From positions 1 to 64,000 of the forward strand of contig NZ_BQUV01000012.1 in assembly GCF_022835695.1 (NCBI RefSeq): DNA of 64,000 nt. Direction: 5' to 3'. The notes beneath the pieces are model-generated. The model saw only the letters and a program-made list of their open reading frames with translations, was not told where the DNA came from and did not search any database. This DNA is from Bradyrhizobium sp. Ce-3 (GTDB lineage Bacteria > Pseudomonadota > Alphaproteobacteria > Rhizobiales > Xanthobacteraceae). Made by a program: the position numbers and the translations under genes. Positions 42,250-50,507 of this stretch are shown in pieces. Every line of letters begins with the position of its first letter. Within the stretch, counting starts at the first letter, position 1.

Positions 42250-42275
42250 CCAAGTAAGAAAACAGGGAGGAGCCC

Positions 42276-43460
42276 ATGCGCGGACTTCGCGCGATCATCT
42301 CGTTTGCTGTCCTGGTGGCGGCTTGCGGCCCGGCCGGTGCGGCAGAAACCGAACTGATCCTTGGCCAGACCATGCCCTATAGCGGGCCGGCCTCGGCCTT
42401 GAGCGCGGTCGGCAAGGTGCAGACCCGCTATTTCCAGATGATCAACGATCGCGGCGGCATCAACGGCCACAAAATCAAGCTGATCTCGCTCGACGACGGC
42501 TACAGTCCGCCGAAAGCCGTGGAGCAGACGCGCAGGCTGATCGAGAGCGACGAGGCGGTCGCGATCTTCGGCAGCATGGGCACGGCGCAGAATGCCGCGG
42601 TCCAGAAATACCTCAACGCCAAGAAGATCCCGCAGCTGTTCGTGTTCGCGGCCAGCGAGCGTTTCGCCGATCCGAAGACCAGCCCCTATACGATCTCGGG
42701 GATGACATTGTTCAGCACCGAGGCTGCGATCTATGCGCGCCTGGTGGCCGAGCACACGCCCGGCTCGCGCGTCGCTGTGCTGTATCAGAACGACGATTAC
42801 GGCCGCGAATACCTGCGCAGCTTCAAGGCCGAGCTGGCGCGGCTCGATCCCAAGGCGGAGATCGTCGCGGCCTCGCCCTATGAGGTCACGTCGCCGACGG
42901 TCGATTCACAGGTCGTGGCGCTCGCCAGCACCAATGCCAACGTCTTCCTCAACGCATCGACCGGCAAGTTCACCTCGCAGGCGATCCGCAAGGCCGGCGA
43001 GCTTGGCTGGCATGCGCAGCAGTTCCTGCCGATCGGCAGCAATTTCGTGCCGACCATCCTCAAGCCGGCCGGGCTCGAGAACGCCAAGGGGGCGATCTCG
43101 GCGACGCCGACCAAGTCGGTCGGCGATCCCGAATGGGCCAACGACCCCGCCTATCTGGAGTGGCTGGCCTTCATGAAGAAATACTATCCCGAGGGCGATA
43201 TCGAGGATCAGCTCAACTTTACCGGATGGAATGTCGCCGTGCTCATGACCAGGGTGATCGAGGCCTGCGGCGACGACCTGTCCCGGCAGAACATCATGAA
43301 GCAGGCCACCGCGCTGAACAACCTAGCACTGCCGGGCCTGATCCCCGGCATCACCGTCAACAGCAGCCCGGATGACTATCGCCTGATCACCTCGCTGCGG
43401 CCGCAGCGTTTCGACGGCGAACGCTGGGTGCCGATGTCGGGAGCCATGGCCGCGCAATGA
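42276..43460 (+). CDS. ABC transporter substrate-binding protein (branched-chain amino acid type)
   Basis: 394 aa with AGGGAGGAG before the ATG. Signal peptide with VAAC around residues 15-19, which could be a lipobox, or ordinary cleavage after AGAAE. Peripla_BP_6 (LivJ-type) fold: LILGQTMPYSGPASALSAVG, NDRGGINGHKIKLISLDDGY, VAVLYQNDDYGREYL and AKGAISATP. In aromatic clusters such proteins bind benzoate-like acids. No LIV permease or ATPase genes lie in the window, so it must share a transporter or act as a sensor. Confidence 0.88.
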   Translation: MRGLRAIISFAVLVAACGPAGAAETELILGQTMPYSGPASALSAVGKVQTRYFQMINDRGGINGHKIKLISLDDGYSPPKAVEQTRRLIESDEAVAIFGSMGTAQNAAVQKYLNAKKIPQLFVFAASERFADPKTSPYTISGMTLFSTEAAIYARLVAEHTPGSRVAVLYQNDDYGREYLRSFKAELARLDPKAEIVAASPYEVTSPTVDSQVVALASTNANVFLNASTGKFTSQAIRKAGELGWHAQQFLPIGSNFVPTILKPAGLENAKGAISATPTKSVGDPEWANDPAYLEWLAFMKKYYPEGDIEDQLNFTGWNVAVLMTRVIEACGDDLSRQNIMKQATALNNLALPGLIPGITVNSSPDDYRLITSLRPQRFDGERWVPMSGAMAAQ

Positions 43461-43486
43461 GTCCAGGCCGGCGATCATGGCGGCCG

Positions 43487-44464
43487 CTAATGCCCGCGCC
43501 GCAATTCCTCGGTGGCGCGCCGCAGCACCTCGTGCAGCCATTCATGCGACGGCTCGTCGTCGACGCGTTCGTGCCAGAGCAGCCGGACCTCCACGGGCGT
43601 CGTGGTGTAGGGCAGTTCATGGGTCGCGATCGCATGCGCCTGTTCGAGCGCACGCGCCAGCGGCCGCGGCACGATCGCCGCCAGTTCGGAATCGACCAGC
43701 AGTGCGGGCAGGGCGAGGAAATGCGGCAGCGAGACCGCGATCCGCGGCGGCCGGTCGCTGTCGGCCAGCGCCCGTTCCAGCGCGGGGCGGTCGTACATCT
43801 CCGAACGTCTGGCGAGCCCGCGCTCGGAGATGAAGCCGCCGATCGCGCCTTCCTGCTCGCCGCCGAAGGAGACCACGACCAACGGCAAGCTCGCGAGCTT
43901 TGCCTTGTCGAGCCGGCCGAGCTTGCGCTTCCTGCCGACGATCAGCACATCGTCATATTCGAACAGCAGTGCCGAGCGGAAGCGGCTCGGCGGCGACGAG
44001 AACACGCCGATGGCGACGTCGATGCGACCGAGATCGATCTGCTCGGCGAGATCGATCCGCGTCACCGGCTTGATCGTGAGGTCGATCGCGGGCGCTTCCC
44101 GACTCAGTATCTTCAGCAGCGGCGGCGCCAGCACCATCGTCGTGAAGTCGTTGGCGGCCAGCGTGAACGGCTTGGTGGAGACCGCCGGCGCGAAGGTCGG
44201 CAGCTCGACTGCGGCTTCGAGCGATCGCAGCGCCTGGCGAACCTGTGGTGCCATCGTCAGCGCGCGCGCCGTCGGCTGCATGCCGGTCGCGGTGCGGACG
44301 AACAGCTCGTCGTCCAGCATCTCGCGCAGCCGCGCCAGCGAGTGGCTCACGGCGGACTGGCTCAGCGCGACCTTCTGGCTGGCGCGCAGCACGCTGCGCT
44401 CCTCCATGACGGCGTCGAACACCTTGAGCAGGTTCAAGTCCAGGGTCTTGAAGGAAACCGACAC
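43487..44464 (-). CDS. LysR-family regulator of the nitroaromatic/protocatechuate operon
   Basis: 325 aa starting at a GTG at 44464 (VSVSFKTLDLNLLKVFDAVM). HTH at SVLRASQKVALSQSAVSHSL; DELFVRTATGMQPTARAL follows. Of the NodD/LinR-like LysR branch. It is divergent from the binding protein / nitroreductase / pnbB / pcaHG genes, so it is the likely activator. Upstream frame to 44785 is noncoding in character. A 9-bp tandem GCAACCGAT repeat sits in the intergenic region. Confidence 0.87.
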   Translation of the reverse strand: MSVSFKTLDLNLLKVFDAVMEERSVLRASQKVALSQSAVSHSLARLREMLDDELFVRTATGMQPTARALTMAPQVRQALRSLEAAVELPTFAPAVSTKPFTLAANDFTTMVLAPPLLKILSREAPAIDLTIKPVTRIDLAEQIDLGRIDVAIGVFSSPPSRFRSALLFEYDDVLIVGRKRKLGRLDKAKLASLPLVVVSFGGEQEGAIGGFISERGLARRSEMYDRPALERALADSDRPPRIAVSLPHFLALPALLVDSELAAIVPRPLARALEQAHAIATHELPYTTTPVEVRLLWHERVDDEPSHEWLHEVLRRATEELRRGH

Positions 44465-44512
44465 GTTGCGAGTCCTGTCCGATGCGGATCGCGCGCAGTT
44501 AAGGCCAGGCAA

Positions 44513-44530
44513 GCAACCGATGCAACCGAT
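44513..44530. promoter_or_regulatory. Tandem 9-bp repeat in LysR/operon intergenic region
   Basis: GCAACCGAT is repeated immediately (44513-44521 and 44522-44530) between the divergent LysR gene and the 44658 gene. It may be part of the regulator's binding site. Confidence 0.3.
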
Positions 44531-44657
44531 CGGCGTGCCGAGGGCGCCTCGCCGCAGGCGTTCTGAAGGCGGTTCAGGATCAACCTGCAAGACTTTCACT
44601 TCCGCAATCAAGCGTTCTGGCCAAGATTGCCGGCGCCGGGTTGGGAGGAGAACGACA

Positions 44658-45884
44658 ATGAAGGCCTGGGTGAGATCGGCGCGACGTGCCGGTTGCAGAT
44701 CGATCGGACTGGCGCTGACGCTGGTGGCGGCGACGTCGGCGAGCGCACAGAACGGGCCGGTCAGGCTCGGCGTGCTGACCGACATGTCGTCGCTCTACGC
44801 CGACAATGGCGGCCAGGGCTCGGTCGTTGCGGCGCAGATGGCGGTCGACGATTTCAAGGGCAGGGTGCTCGGGCGGCCGATCGAGATCGTCGCGGGGGAT
44901 CATCAGAACAAGGCGGATATCGGGTCGGCGATCGCCCGGCGGTGGCTGGAGAACGAGAACGTCGAGGCGATCCTCGACGTTCCGAATTCCGCCGTGGCGC
45001 TGGCGGTGCAGGGCATCACGCGCGACAAAAAGAAGCTGTTCCTCGCGACCGGCGCGGCCACCTCGCGGCTGACCGGCGACGAGTGCTCGCCGACCGGGAT
45101 CCACTGGACCTACGACACCTATGCGCTGTCGCAGGGGACGACGCGCGCGATCTCGCGTCTCGGCGCCAAATCCTGGTTCTTCCTGTCGGCCGACTATTCG
45201 CTCGGCGCGCAGCTCGAGGCCGACAGCCGCAAGGTGATCGACGCCACCGGCGGCAAGGTGGTCGGTGCCGTCAAGCACCCGATCAACACGCCCGACTTCT
45301 CGTCCTTCCTGTTGCAGGCGCAGGCCTCCAAGGCCGACGTGATCGCGCTCGCCGATGCCGGCGGCGACTTCATCAACGCCGTGAAGCAGGCCGGCGAGTT
45401 CGGCGTGACGCGCGGCCAGAAGCTTGCCGGCCTGATCGTCTTCATCGCCGACATCCACAGCCTCGGACTGCAGAGCGCGCAAGGCCTGATGCTCAGCTCG
45501 GCGTTCTACTGGGACCTCAACGACGAGACGCGCGCGTGGTCGAAACGCTTCATCGACAAGACCGGCAAGGTGCCAACCATGATCCACGCCGGCACCTATG
45601 GCGCCGTCATGCACTACCTGAAGGCGGTCGAGGCCGCGGGCACGCTCGATGGACCGACCGTTGCCGCCAGGATGCGCGAATTGCCGGTCAACGATTTCAT
45701 GACCCGCAACGGCAAGATCCGTCCCGACGGCCGGCTGGTCCGCGACATGTATCTGTTCCGCGTCAAGTCGCCGGAGGAGTCGAAATACCGGTTCGACTAC
45801 TACCAGCTGCTGGCCACGATCCCCGGGGAAGAGGCCTTCAGAGCGATGGAGGACGGTGGATGTCCGCTTGTGAAGAAGTCGTGA
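44658..45884 (+). CDS. ABC transporter substrate-binding protein
   Basis: 408 aa with GGGAGGAG before the ATG. Signal peptide about residues 1-30 (IGLALTLVAATSASAQ). Peripla_BP_6-type protein with VRLGVLTDMSSLYADNGGQG, VVAAQMAVDDF, AILDVPNSAVALAVQ and VKHPINTPDFSSFLLQAQAS. First gene of a five-gene operon for nitroaromatic breakdown, so it probably delivers the aromatic acid. The next gene overlaps its end by 25 bp. As with the 42276 gene, no cognate permease is present. Confidence 0.88.
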   Translation: MKAWVRSARRAGCRSIGLALTLVAATSASAQNGPVRLGVLTDMSSLYADNGGQGSVVAAQMAVDDFKGRVLGRPIEIVAGDHQNKADIGSAIARRWLENENVEAILDVPNSAVALAVQGITRDKKKLFLATGAATSRLTGDECSPTGIHWTYDTYALSQGTTRAISRLGAKSWFFLSADYSLGAQLEADSRKVIDATGGKVVGAVKHPINTPDFSSFLLQAQASKADVIALADAGGDFINAVKQAGEFGVTRGQKLAGLIVFIADIHSLGLQSAQGLMLSSAFYWDLNDETRAWSKRFIDKTGKVPTMIHAGTYGAVMHYLKAVEAAGTLDGPTVAARMRELPVNDFMTRNGKIRPDGRLVRDMYLFRVKSPEESKYRFDYYQLLATIPGEEAFRAMEDGGCPLVKKS

Positions 45885-46588
45885 TCGATCAGGCCGCAGC
45901 GTCCGACGTTGCGCGCAATCCGATCGACGAAGTGATCGCCGGCCGGCTGTCATGCCGCGAGTTCTCCGGCAGTCCGGTCTCGCGATCGACCGTCGAGCAG
46001 ATCCTGCGCGTGGCGCGGTTCGCGCCGAGCGGCGCAAACGTCCAGCCCTGGCACGTCTATGTGCTGGCAGGCGCCGCGAGGGCCGAAGTGTCGGCCGCGC
46101 TCCTGCATGCGTATGAGACGGAGCCGAGCGCGCACGTCTCCGAATATCAATACTACGCCAGCGAGTTTCCGGAGCCATATCTTGGCCGCCGCCGGGAGTT
46201 CGGGCGATTGTTCTACGACTCGCTCGGGATCGCACAGAGCGACACCGCGGCGCGCGGCCGGCAGACCGCGAAAAATTTTGCGTTCTTCGGCGCACCGGTC
46301 GGCCTGATCGTCACCATCGATCGCCGCCTCGCGATGGGCAGCTGGCTCGATCTCGGCATGTTCATCCAGAACGTGATGCTGGCGGCGGTGGGCCGCGGGC
46401 TGCAATCCTGTCCGCAGGAGACCTTCGCCAAATACCACCGGATATTGCGTCCGCGCTTGTCGATTCCCGCCGAGCAGATGGTGGCCTGCGGAATCTCGAT
46501 GGGACACCCCAAGGTGCCGGCGAGGCGGCGGCTGATGCCGCGCGCGGATCTGGAGGCGTTCGCCTCCTTCAGTGGTTTCGAGAACTAG
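45860..46588 (+). CDS. Nitroreductase, probable 4-nitrobenzoate reductase
   Basis: 242 aa with GGAGG before the ATG at 45860. Nitroreductase fold: FMN contacts in SCREFSGSPVSRSTVEQILR and ARFAPSGANVQPWHVYV, the dimer and substrate region, and the C-terminal GISMGHPK. This PnbA/NfnB-like class reduces an aromatic nitro group to the hydroxylamine with NAD(P)H. The following genes for hydroxylaminobenzoate lyase and protocatechuate dioxygenase make 4-nitrobenzoate the natural substrate (inference from context). Confidence 0.85.
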   Translation: MSACEEVVIDQAAASDVARNPIDEVIAGRLSCREFSGSPVSRSTVEQILRVARFAPSGANVQPWHVYVLAGAARAEVSAALLHAYETEPSAHVSEYQYYASEFPEPYLGRRREFGRLFYDSLGIAQSDTAARGRQTAKNFAFFGAPVGLIVTIDRRLAMGSWLDLGMFIQNVMLAAVGRGLQSCPQETFAKYHRILRPRLSIPAEQMVACGISMGHPKVPARRRLMPRADLEAFASFSGFEN

Positions 46589-46602
46589 AACAGGAGACAG
46601 TC

Positions 46603-47142
46603 ATGGGAAGCCGGGAACAGCTTATCGAACGCAGCATTCCGTTTCTGCGTGAAGTCAAGGACATGACGCCGGGCGCGGCGATGGAGCGATGGCTCAACGC
46701 GACCTATGGCGAGCAGAGCGCGCTCTACCAGGATCTCGCGCGCCTCATCAAACTGGGGGTCGAGGAGGGCTGGGCGGCGAACCAGGAGGTCGAAGGCCGC
46801 AACTATCGGCGTAGCCGCATCCTCGAGCCCGTCGCCGAAACGTTCCAGTTCAGCATCACCGCTGTCTACATGAACAGCACCGATCCGCGCCGCTTCAAGG
46901 ACGAGGACGATCATGACGTGCTGCGCGGACAGTATCACGGCCACCCCTATGGCGAGCTCAACCTCGTCGTTCCCCTCGACAAGGGCGCCGAGTTGAAGGG
47001 GCTGCAGGGCTGGCAGGGGCCGGGCTGGACCGCGCCGGATCCCGGCAGCCGGCATTATCCGGAAGTGAGGGGTGGCGCTGTCATCGCGCTGTTCTATCTG
47101 CCGGCCGGACGCATCTCGTATGACTTCAAGGCGCCGGCCTGA
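46603..47142 (+). CDS. pnbB: 4-hydroxylaminobenzoate lyase (DUF4863 / PnbB)
   Basis: 179 aa with an ACAGGAGACAG RBS. The sequence is recognisable as DUF4863, a family containing PnbB: TPGAAMERWLNATYG, LGVEEGWAANQEVEGRNYRR, a cupin-like core FSITAVYMNS, GQYHGHPYGELNLVVPLDKG, and WTAPDPGSRHYPEVRGGAVI. PnbB converts 4-hydroxylaminobenzoate to protocatechuate and ammonium. Placement between a nitroreductase and pcaHG fits exactly. Assignment rests on family memory plus context; a quick profile search would settle it. Confidence 0.85.
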   Translation: MGSREQLIERSIPFLREVKDMTPGAAMERWLNATYGEQSALYQDLARLIKLGVEEGWAANQEVEGRNYRRSRILEPVAETFQFSITAVYMNSTDPRRFKDEDDHDVLRGQYHGHPYGELNLVVPLDKGAELKGLQGWQGPGWTAPDPGSRHYPEVRGGAVIALFYLPAGRISYDFKAPA

Positions 47143-47184
47143 CCTGGCTCGGCGGCTGGCGGCGAACCCGTCTGGAGAATGCCC

Positions 47185-47886
47185 ATGACGTTGATCTATC
47201 CGGTTGCTTCGAACCGCGTCCATCCCGCGCGGCTGTCTCCGGCATACCGGAGCGCGCTGAAGCGTTCGCCGCAGAAGCCGTTGATCCCGATGCGGCACAC
47301 GCTCTCGGAACTGACCGGGCCGGTCTACGGCCATGAGACGGTGCGCGCGCACGACAATGACTTGACCATCCAGGCCAAGGGCGAGCCGCTCGGCGAGCGC
47401 ATCATCGTGCACGGCCATGTGCGTGACGAGGACGGCCGCGGCGTGCCGAACACGCTGGTCGAGCTGTGGCAGGCCAATGCCTGCGGCCGCTACATCCATG
47501 TCGTCGACCAGCATCCGGCGCCGCTCGATCCCAACTTCACCGGCGCCGGCCGCACGCAGAGTGACGCCGACGGCTACTACAGGTTCATCACCATCAAGCC
47601 CGGCGCCTATCCATGGGGCAATCACCACAATGCATGGCGGCCCGCACATATCCACTTCTCCGTGTTCGGGCATTCCTTCGTCTCGCGTCTGGTGACGCAG
47701 ATGTATTTCCCCGGCGATCCCTTGTTTCCGTTCGACCCGATCTTCAATTCGGTGACCGATGCGAAGGCGCGGGCGCGGATGATCTCATCGTTCGATCTCG
47801 ACAACACCAAGCCGGATTGGGCGCTGTGCTACCGCTTCGATATCGTGCTGCGCGGCCGCAACGCCACGCCGATGGAGACCAAGTAA
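47185..47886 (+). CDS. pcaH: Protocatechuate 3,4-dioxygenase, beta subunit
   Basis: 233 aa; the ATG at 47185 has GGAGA eight bases upstream, while the ATG at 47179 is too close. Intradiol dioxygenase iron ligands are all present: Tyr103 (CGRYIH), Tyr142 (GAYPWGNHHN), His155 and His157 (WRPAHIHFSV). It cleaves protocatechuate between its hydroxyls to 3-carboxy-cis,cis-muconate with the alpha subunit encoded next. No further beta-ketoadipate genes (pcaB, pcaC, pcaD) lie in the window, so those must be elsewhere. Confidence 0.95.
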   Translation: MTLIYPVASNRVHPARLSPAYRSALKRSPQKPLIPMRHTLSELTGPVYGHETVRAHDNDLTIQAKGEPLGERIIVHGHVRDEDGRGVPNTLVELWQANACGRYIHVVDQHPAPLDPNFTGAGRTQSDADGYYRFITIKPGAYPWGNHHNAWRPAHIHFSVFGHSFVSRLVTQMYFPGDPLFPFDPIFNSVTDAKARARMISSFDLDNTKPDWALCYRFDIVLRGRNATPMETK

Positions 47887-48486
47887 GTGTCGAACCAACG
47901 CCCTGATGGAGTTACGCCCTCGCAAACCGTCGGTCCCTATTTCAAGTACGGCCTGACGCCGAACGGCGAATACGAATGGAACGACGCCTTCACCAACAAC
48001 CTGCTGACGCCTGATACATCCGGCGAGCGCATCCGGGTCGAGGGCAAGGTCTATGACGGCGACGGCGCCGTGATCCCGGATTGCATGCTGGAGATCTGGC
48101 AGGCCGACAGCCAGGGCCGCTTCTCCGATCCGCAGGATGCGCGCGCGCTGCCGAACTCGTCGTTCAAGGGTTTCGGCCGCGTCGGCACCGACAAGAGCGG
48201 CGCTTACGCCTTCGACACCATCAAGCCCGGCTCAGTGCCGGACGCCGACGGCAAGCCGCAAGCGCCGCACATCGTGCTCGCGGTGTTCGCGCGCGGCATG
48301 CTGCTGCATCTCTACACGCGGATCTACTTCGACGACGAAGCCGGCAACGCCGCCGATGCCGTGCTGGCGCTGGTGCCGGCCGATCGCCGCGCCACCCTGA
48401 TCGCAAAGAAAGCCGGCGCCGGCGGCACCTACACCTTCGACGTCCATCTGCAGGGCGACAACGAGACGGTGTTCTTCGACGTCTAA
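47887..48486 (+). CDS. pcaG: Protocatechuate 3,4-dioxygenase, alpha subunit
   Basis: 199 aa starting at a GTG immediately after the pcaH stop, with GGAG inside the end of pcaH. Typical alpha-subunit features: PSQTVGPYFKYGL, GEYEWNDAF, MLEIWQADSQGRF, FGRVGTDKSGAYAFDTIKPG, then PQAPHIVLAVFARGMLLHLYTRIYF. As expected, the ligand tyrosines and histidines of PcaH are not kept. Last gene of the operon. Confidence 0.94.
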   Translation: MSNQRPDGVTPSQTVGPYFKYGLTPNGEYEWNDAFTNNLLTPDTSGERIRVEGKVYDGDGAVIPDCMLEIWQADSQGRFSDPQDARALPNSSFKGFGRVGTDKSGAYAFDTIKPGSVPDADGKPQAPHIVLAVFARGMLLHLYTRIYFDDEAGNAADAVLALVPADRRATLIAKKAGAGGTYTFDVHLQGDNETVFFDV

Positions 48487-49076
48487 CGTCGTTGCGCTGA
48501 ACGTTCAGTAAAATCATTTATTAAACACGCAGCTTGGCCAAGCCTGCGGGCTTTCGGTCATCGGCGTGGCGTTGGCTTGCTGCAAGGCGCAGCCCTCAAG
48601 GCTGAACGCGAACGATCCGTCCGTCCCAACTGAATCTGAGGCGGTCGCTCCGGACATTCATGCGGCTGTGCAGTTGCAAACCGGATTTGCTGCAATACAG
48701 CAGGGATTGCGATCTTTCCGCTGCCTGCAATCGTCCGTGCGGCGATCGCGATCGCCGGCAGTCATCCAGCTTCCATCGTTGCACTGCGGTCGCTACGCCG
48801 GTGCGCGCGAGCGCCAGGCGCCTTCTTTGCGGCTCCCAAGAAACCCGCTTGACGGACTCGCGAATTTAGTAATACGTTTAGTATTACAAAAACGATAAAC
48901 ATCGTGCATCGAGCCGATGGACGGGAGGAGCCCAGCCCTCCGGACCCTGATGTCCGGATGCGTTTCGTCTCGTCTCTCCATCATCGCTCATCAACTCGGT
49001 TTCATAGTCCTCGGCGTCAATCCGGCAGGGATGCGCCGAGCGGGTTAGGTGCTTCAACGATAGGGAGGAAATGGAT
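48487..49076. other. 590-bp intergenic region before the ABC/dha operon
   Basis: Begins with CTGAACGTTCAG (48497-48508), a 12-bp palindrome just after pcaG. Contains TTGACG at 48849-48854 and the operator-like inverted repeat at 48869-48887. No coding frame here has convincing bias, so a long 5' leader for the operon is possible. Confidence 0.4.
48869..48887. promoter_or_regulatory. Inverted repeat operator upstream of ABC/dha operon
   Basis: GTAATAC and GTATTAC are separated by GTTTA, just downstream of TTGACG (48849-48854), so the site would overlap the -10. The AT-rich composition stands out from the surroundings. GntR and similar regulators bind such sites. Confidence 0.5.
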
Positions 49077-50438
49077 ATGCGAAGATTGGGATGGTTACGC
49101 AGTACGGTGGCGTCCGCGGTTGTTGCGACCGCAGCGCTCGGGGCGCTCGGCGGCGGCGAGGCCGCAGCGCAGGGCAAGCAGCTCACACTGTGCTGGGCGG
49201 CATGGGATCCGGCCAATGCGCTGGTCGAGCTGGGCAAGGACTTCACCAAGCAATCCGGCATCGAGATGAAATACGAGTTCGTCCCGTGGACGAGCTACGC
49301 CGATCGTTTCCTCAACGAGCTCAACTCCCACGGCAAGCTCTGCGACCTGATCATCGGCGACAGCCAATGGATCGGCGGCGCCGCCGAGAACAAGTGGTAC
49401 GTCAAGCTCAACGACTTCTTTGACAAGGAGAAGATCTCGATGGACGATTTCGTCCCGGCGACCGTGGTCGGCTACTCGCAATGGCCGAAGAACACGCCGA
49501 ACTACTGGGCGCTGCCGGCGATGGCCGATGCGGTGGGCTGGACCTACCGCAAGGACTGGTTCTCGCGGCCCGAGATCCAATCCGCGTTCAAGGCCAAGTA
49601 CGGCCGCGACCTGGCCCCGCCGAAGACCTATGACGAGCTGAAGCAGATCGCCGAGTTCTTCCAGGGCCGCGAGATCGACGGCAAGAAAGTCTATGGCGCC
49701 TACATCTTCACCGAGCGCGGCTCGGAAGGCATCACGATGGGCGTGACCAACGTGCTCTACAATTACGGCTTCGCCTACGACAATCCGAAGAAGGCGTACC
49801 AGATGCAGGGCATCGTCAATTCCGCCGACGCGGCCAAGGGGCTCGAGTTCTACAAGGAGCTCTACAAGTGCTGCACGGCGCCGGGCATGACCAACGCCTA
49901 CATGCAGGAAGGGCTCGATGCCTTCAAGTCCGGCCAGGTCGCGATGCAGATGAACTGGTTCGCGTTCTTCCCCGGCCTCTACAAGGATCCGAATGTCGGC
50001 GGCGACAAGATCGGCTTCTTCGTCAATCCGGCAGGCCCGAAGGGGCACTTCACCCAGCTCGGCGGGCAGGGCATCTCGGTGGTGGCAACCTCCGAGCACA
50101 AGGACGACGCGCTCGCCTACATCAAGTGGTTCGCGCAGCCCGCCGTGCAGCAGAAGTGGTGGCAGATCGGCGGCTACTCGGCGCTGAAGGCCGTGGTCGA
50201 CGCGCCCGACTTCCCGAAGAGCGCGGCGTTCGCGCCGCAATTCCTGGAGTCGATGGGCATCGTCAAGGACTTCTGGGCCGAGCCGTCCTACGCGCAGCTG
50301 CTGCTCGACATGCAGAAGCGGGTGCATGACTACGTCGTCGCCGACAAGGGCACGTCGCAGCAGGCGCTCGATCTCCTGGTCAAGGACTGGACCAAGGTGT
50401 TCAAGGAGCAGGGCAAGGAAGTTGCCTCCTCGCAATAG
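49077..50438 (+). CDS. ABC transporter substrate-binding protein (sugar/polyol type)
   Basis: 453 aa. The ATG at 49077 sits eight bases after GGAGG; the ATG at 49071 is too close. Signal peptide ends at GGEAAAQG (about residue 30). Family 1 extracellular solute-binding protein: LTLCWAAWDPANALVELGKD, the GDSQWIGG segment, WALPAMADAVGWTYRKDWF and GGQGISVVATSEHKDDALAYIKWF. First gene of an operon reaching dhaK at 59179. Substrate probably glycerol, dihydroxyacetone or a related polyol (inference from the kinase genes). Confidence 0.9.
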   Translation: MRRLGWLRSTVASAVVATAALGALGGGEAAAQGKQLTLCWAAWDPANALVELGKDFTKQSGIEMKYEFVPWTSYADRFLNELNSHGKLCDLIIGDSQWIGGAAENKWYVKLNDFFDKEKISMDDFVPATVVGYSQWPKNTPNYWALPAMADAVGWTYRKDWFSRPEIQSAFKAKYGRDLAPPKTYDELKQIAEFFQGREIDGKKVYGAYIFTERGSEGITMGVTNVLYNYGFAYDNPKKAYQMQGIVNSADAAKGLEFYKELYKCCTAPGMTNAYMQEGLDAFKSGQVAMQMNWFAFFPGLYKDPNVGGDKIGFFVNPAGPKGHFTQLGGQGISVVATSEHKDDALAYIKWFAQPAVQQKWWQIGGYSALKAVVDAPDFPKSAAFAPQFLESMGIVKDFWAEPSYAQLLLDMQKRVHDYVVADKGTSQQALDLLVKDWTKVFKEQGKEVASSQ

Positions 50439-50463
50439 TCCGAGCTCGCACGTCACCTGAACT

Positions 50464-50492
50464 GGCTTCCCCGAGGACGCCTCGGGGAAGCC
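50464..50492 (+). promoter_or_regulatory. Intercistronic stabilising hairpin
   Basis: A 13-bp perfect stem (GGCTTCCCCGAGG/CCTCGGGGAAGCC) with a 3-nt loop and no T-tract lies between the binding-protein gene and the first permease gene. Such hairpins usually protect the upstream message and lower downstream expression, matching the need for excess binding protein. Confidence 0.65.
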
Positions 50493-50507
50493 GAACCAGC
50501 CCAGCCG

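Noticed and set aside
43830-45884. 684-codon plus frame ending as the binding protein
   Set aside because: N-terminal part is the antisense of the LysR gene; the true start with RBS and signal peptide is at 44658.
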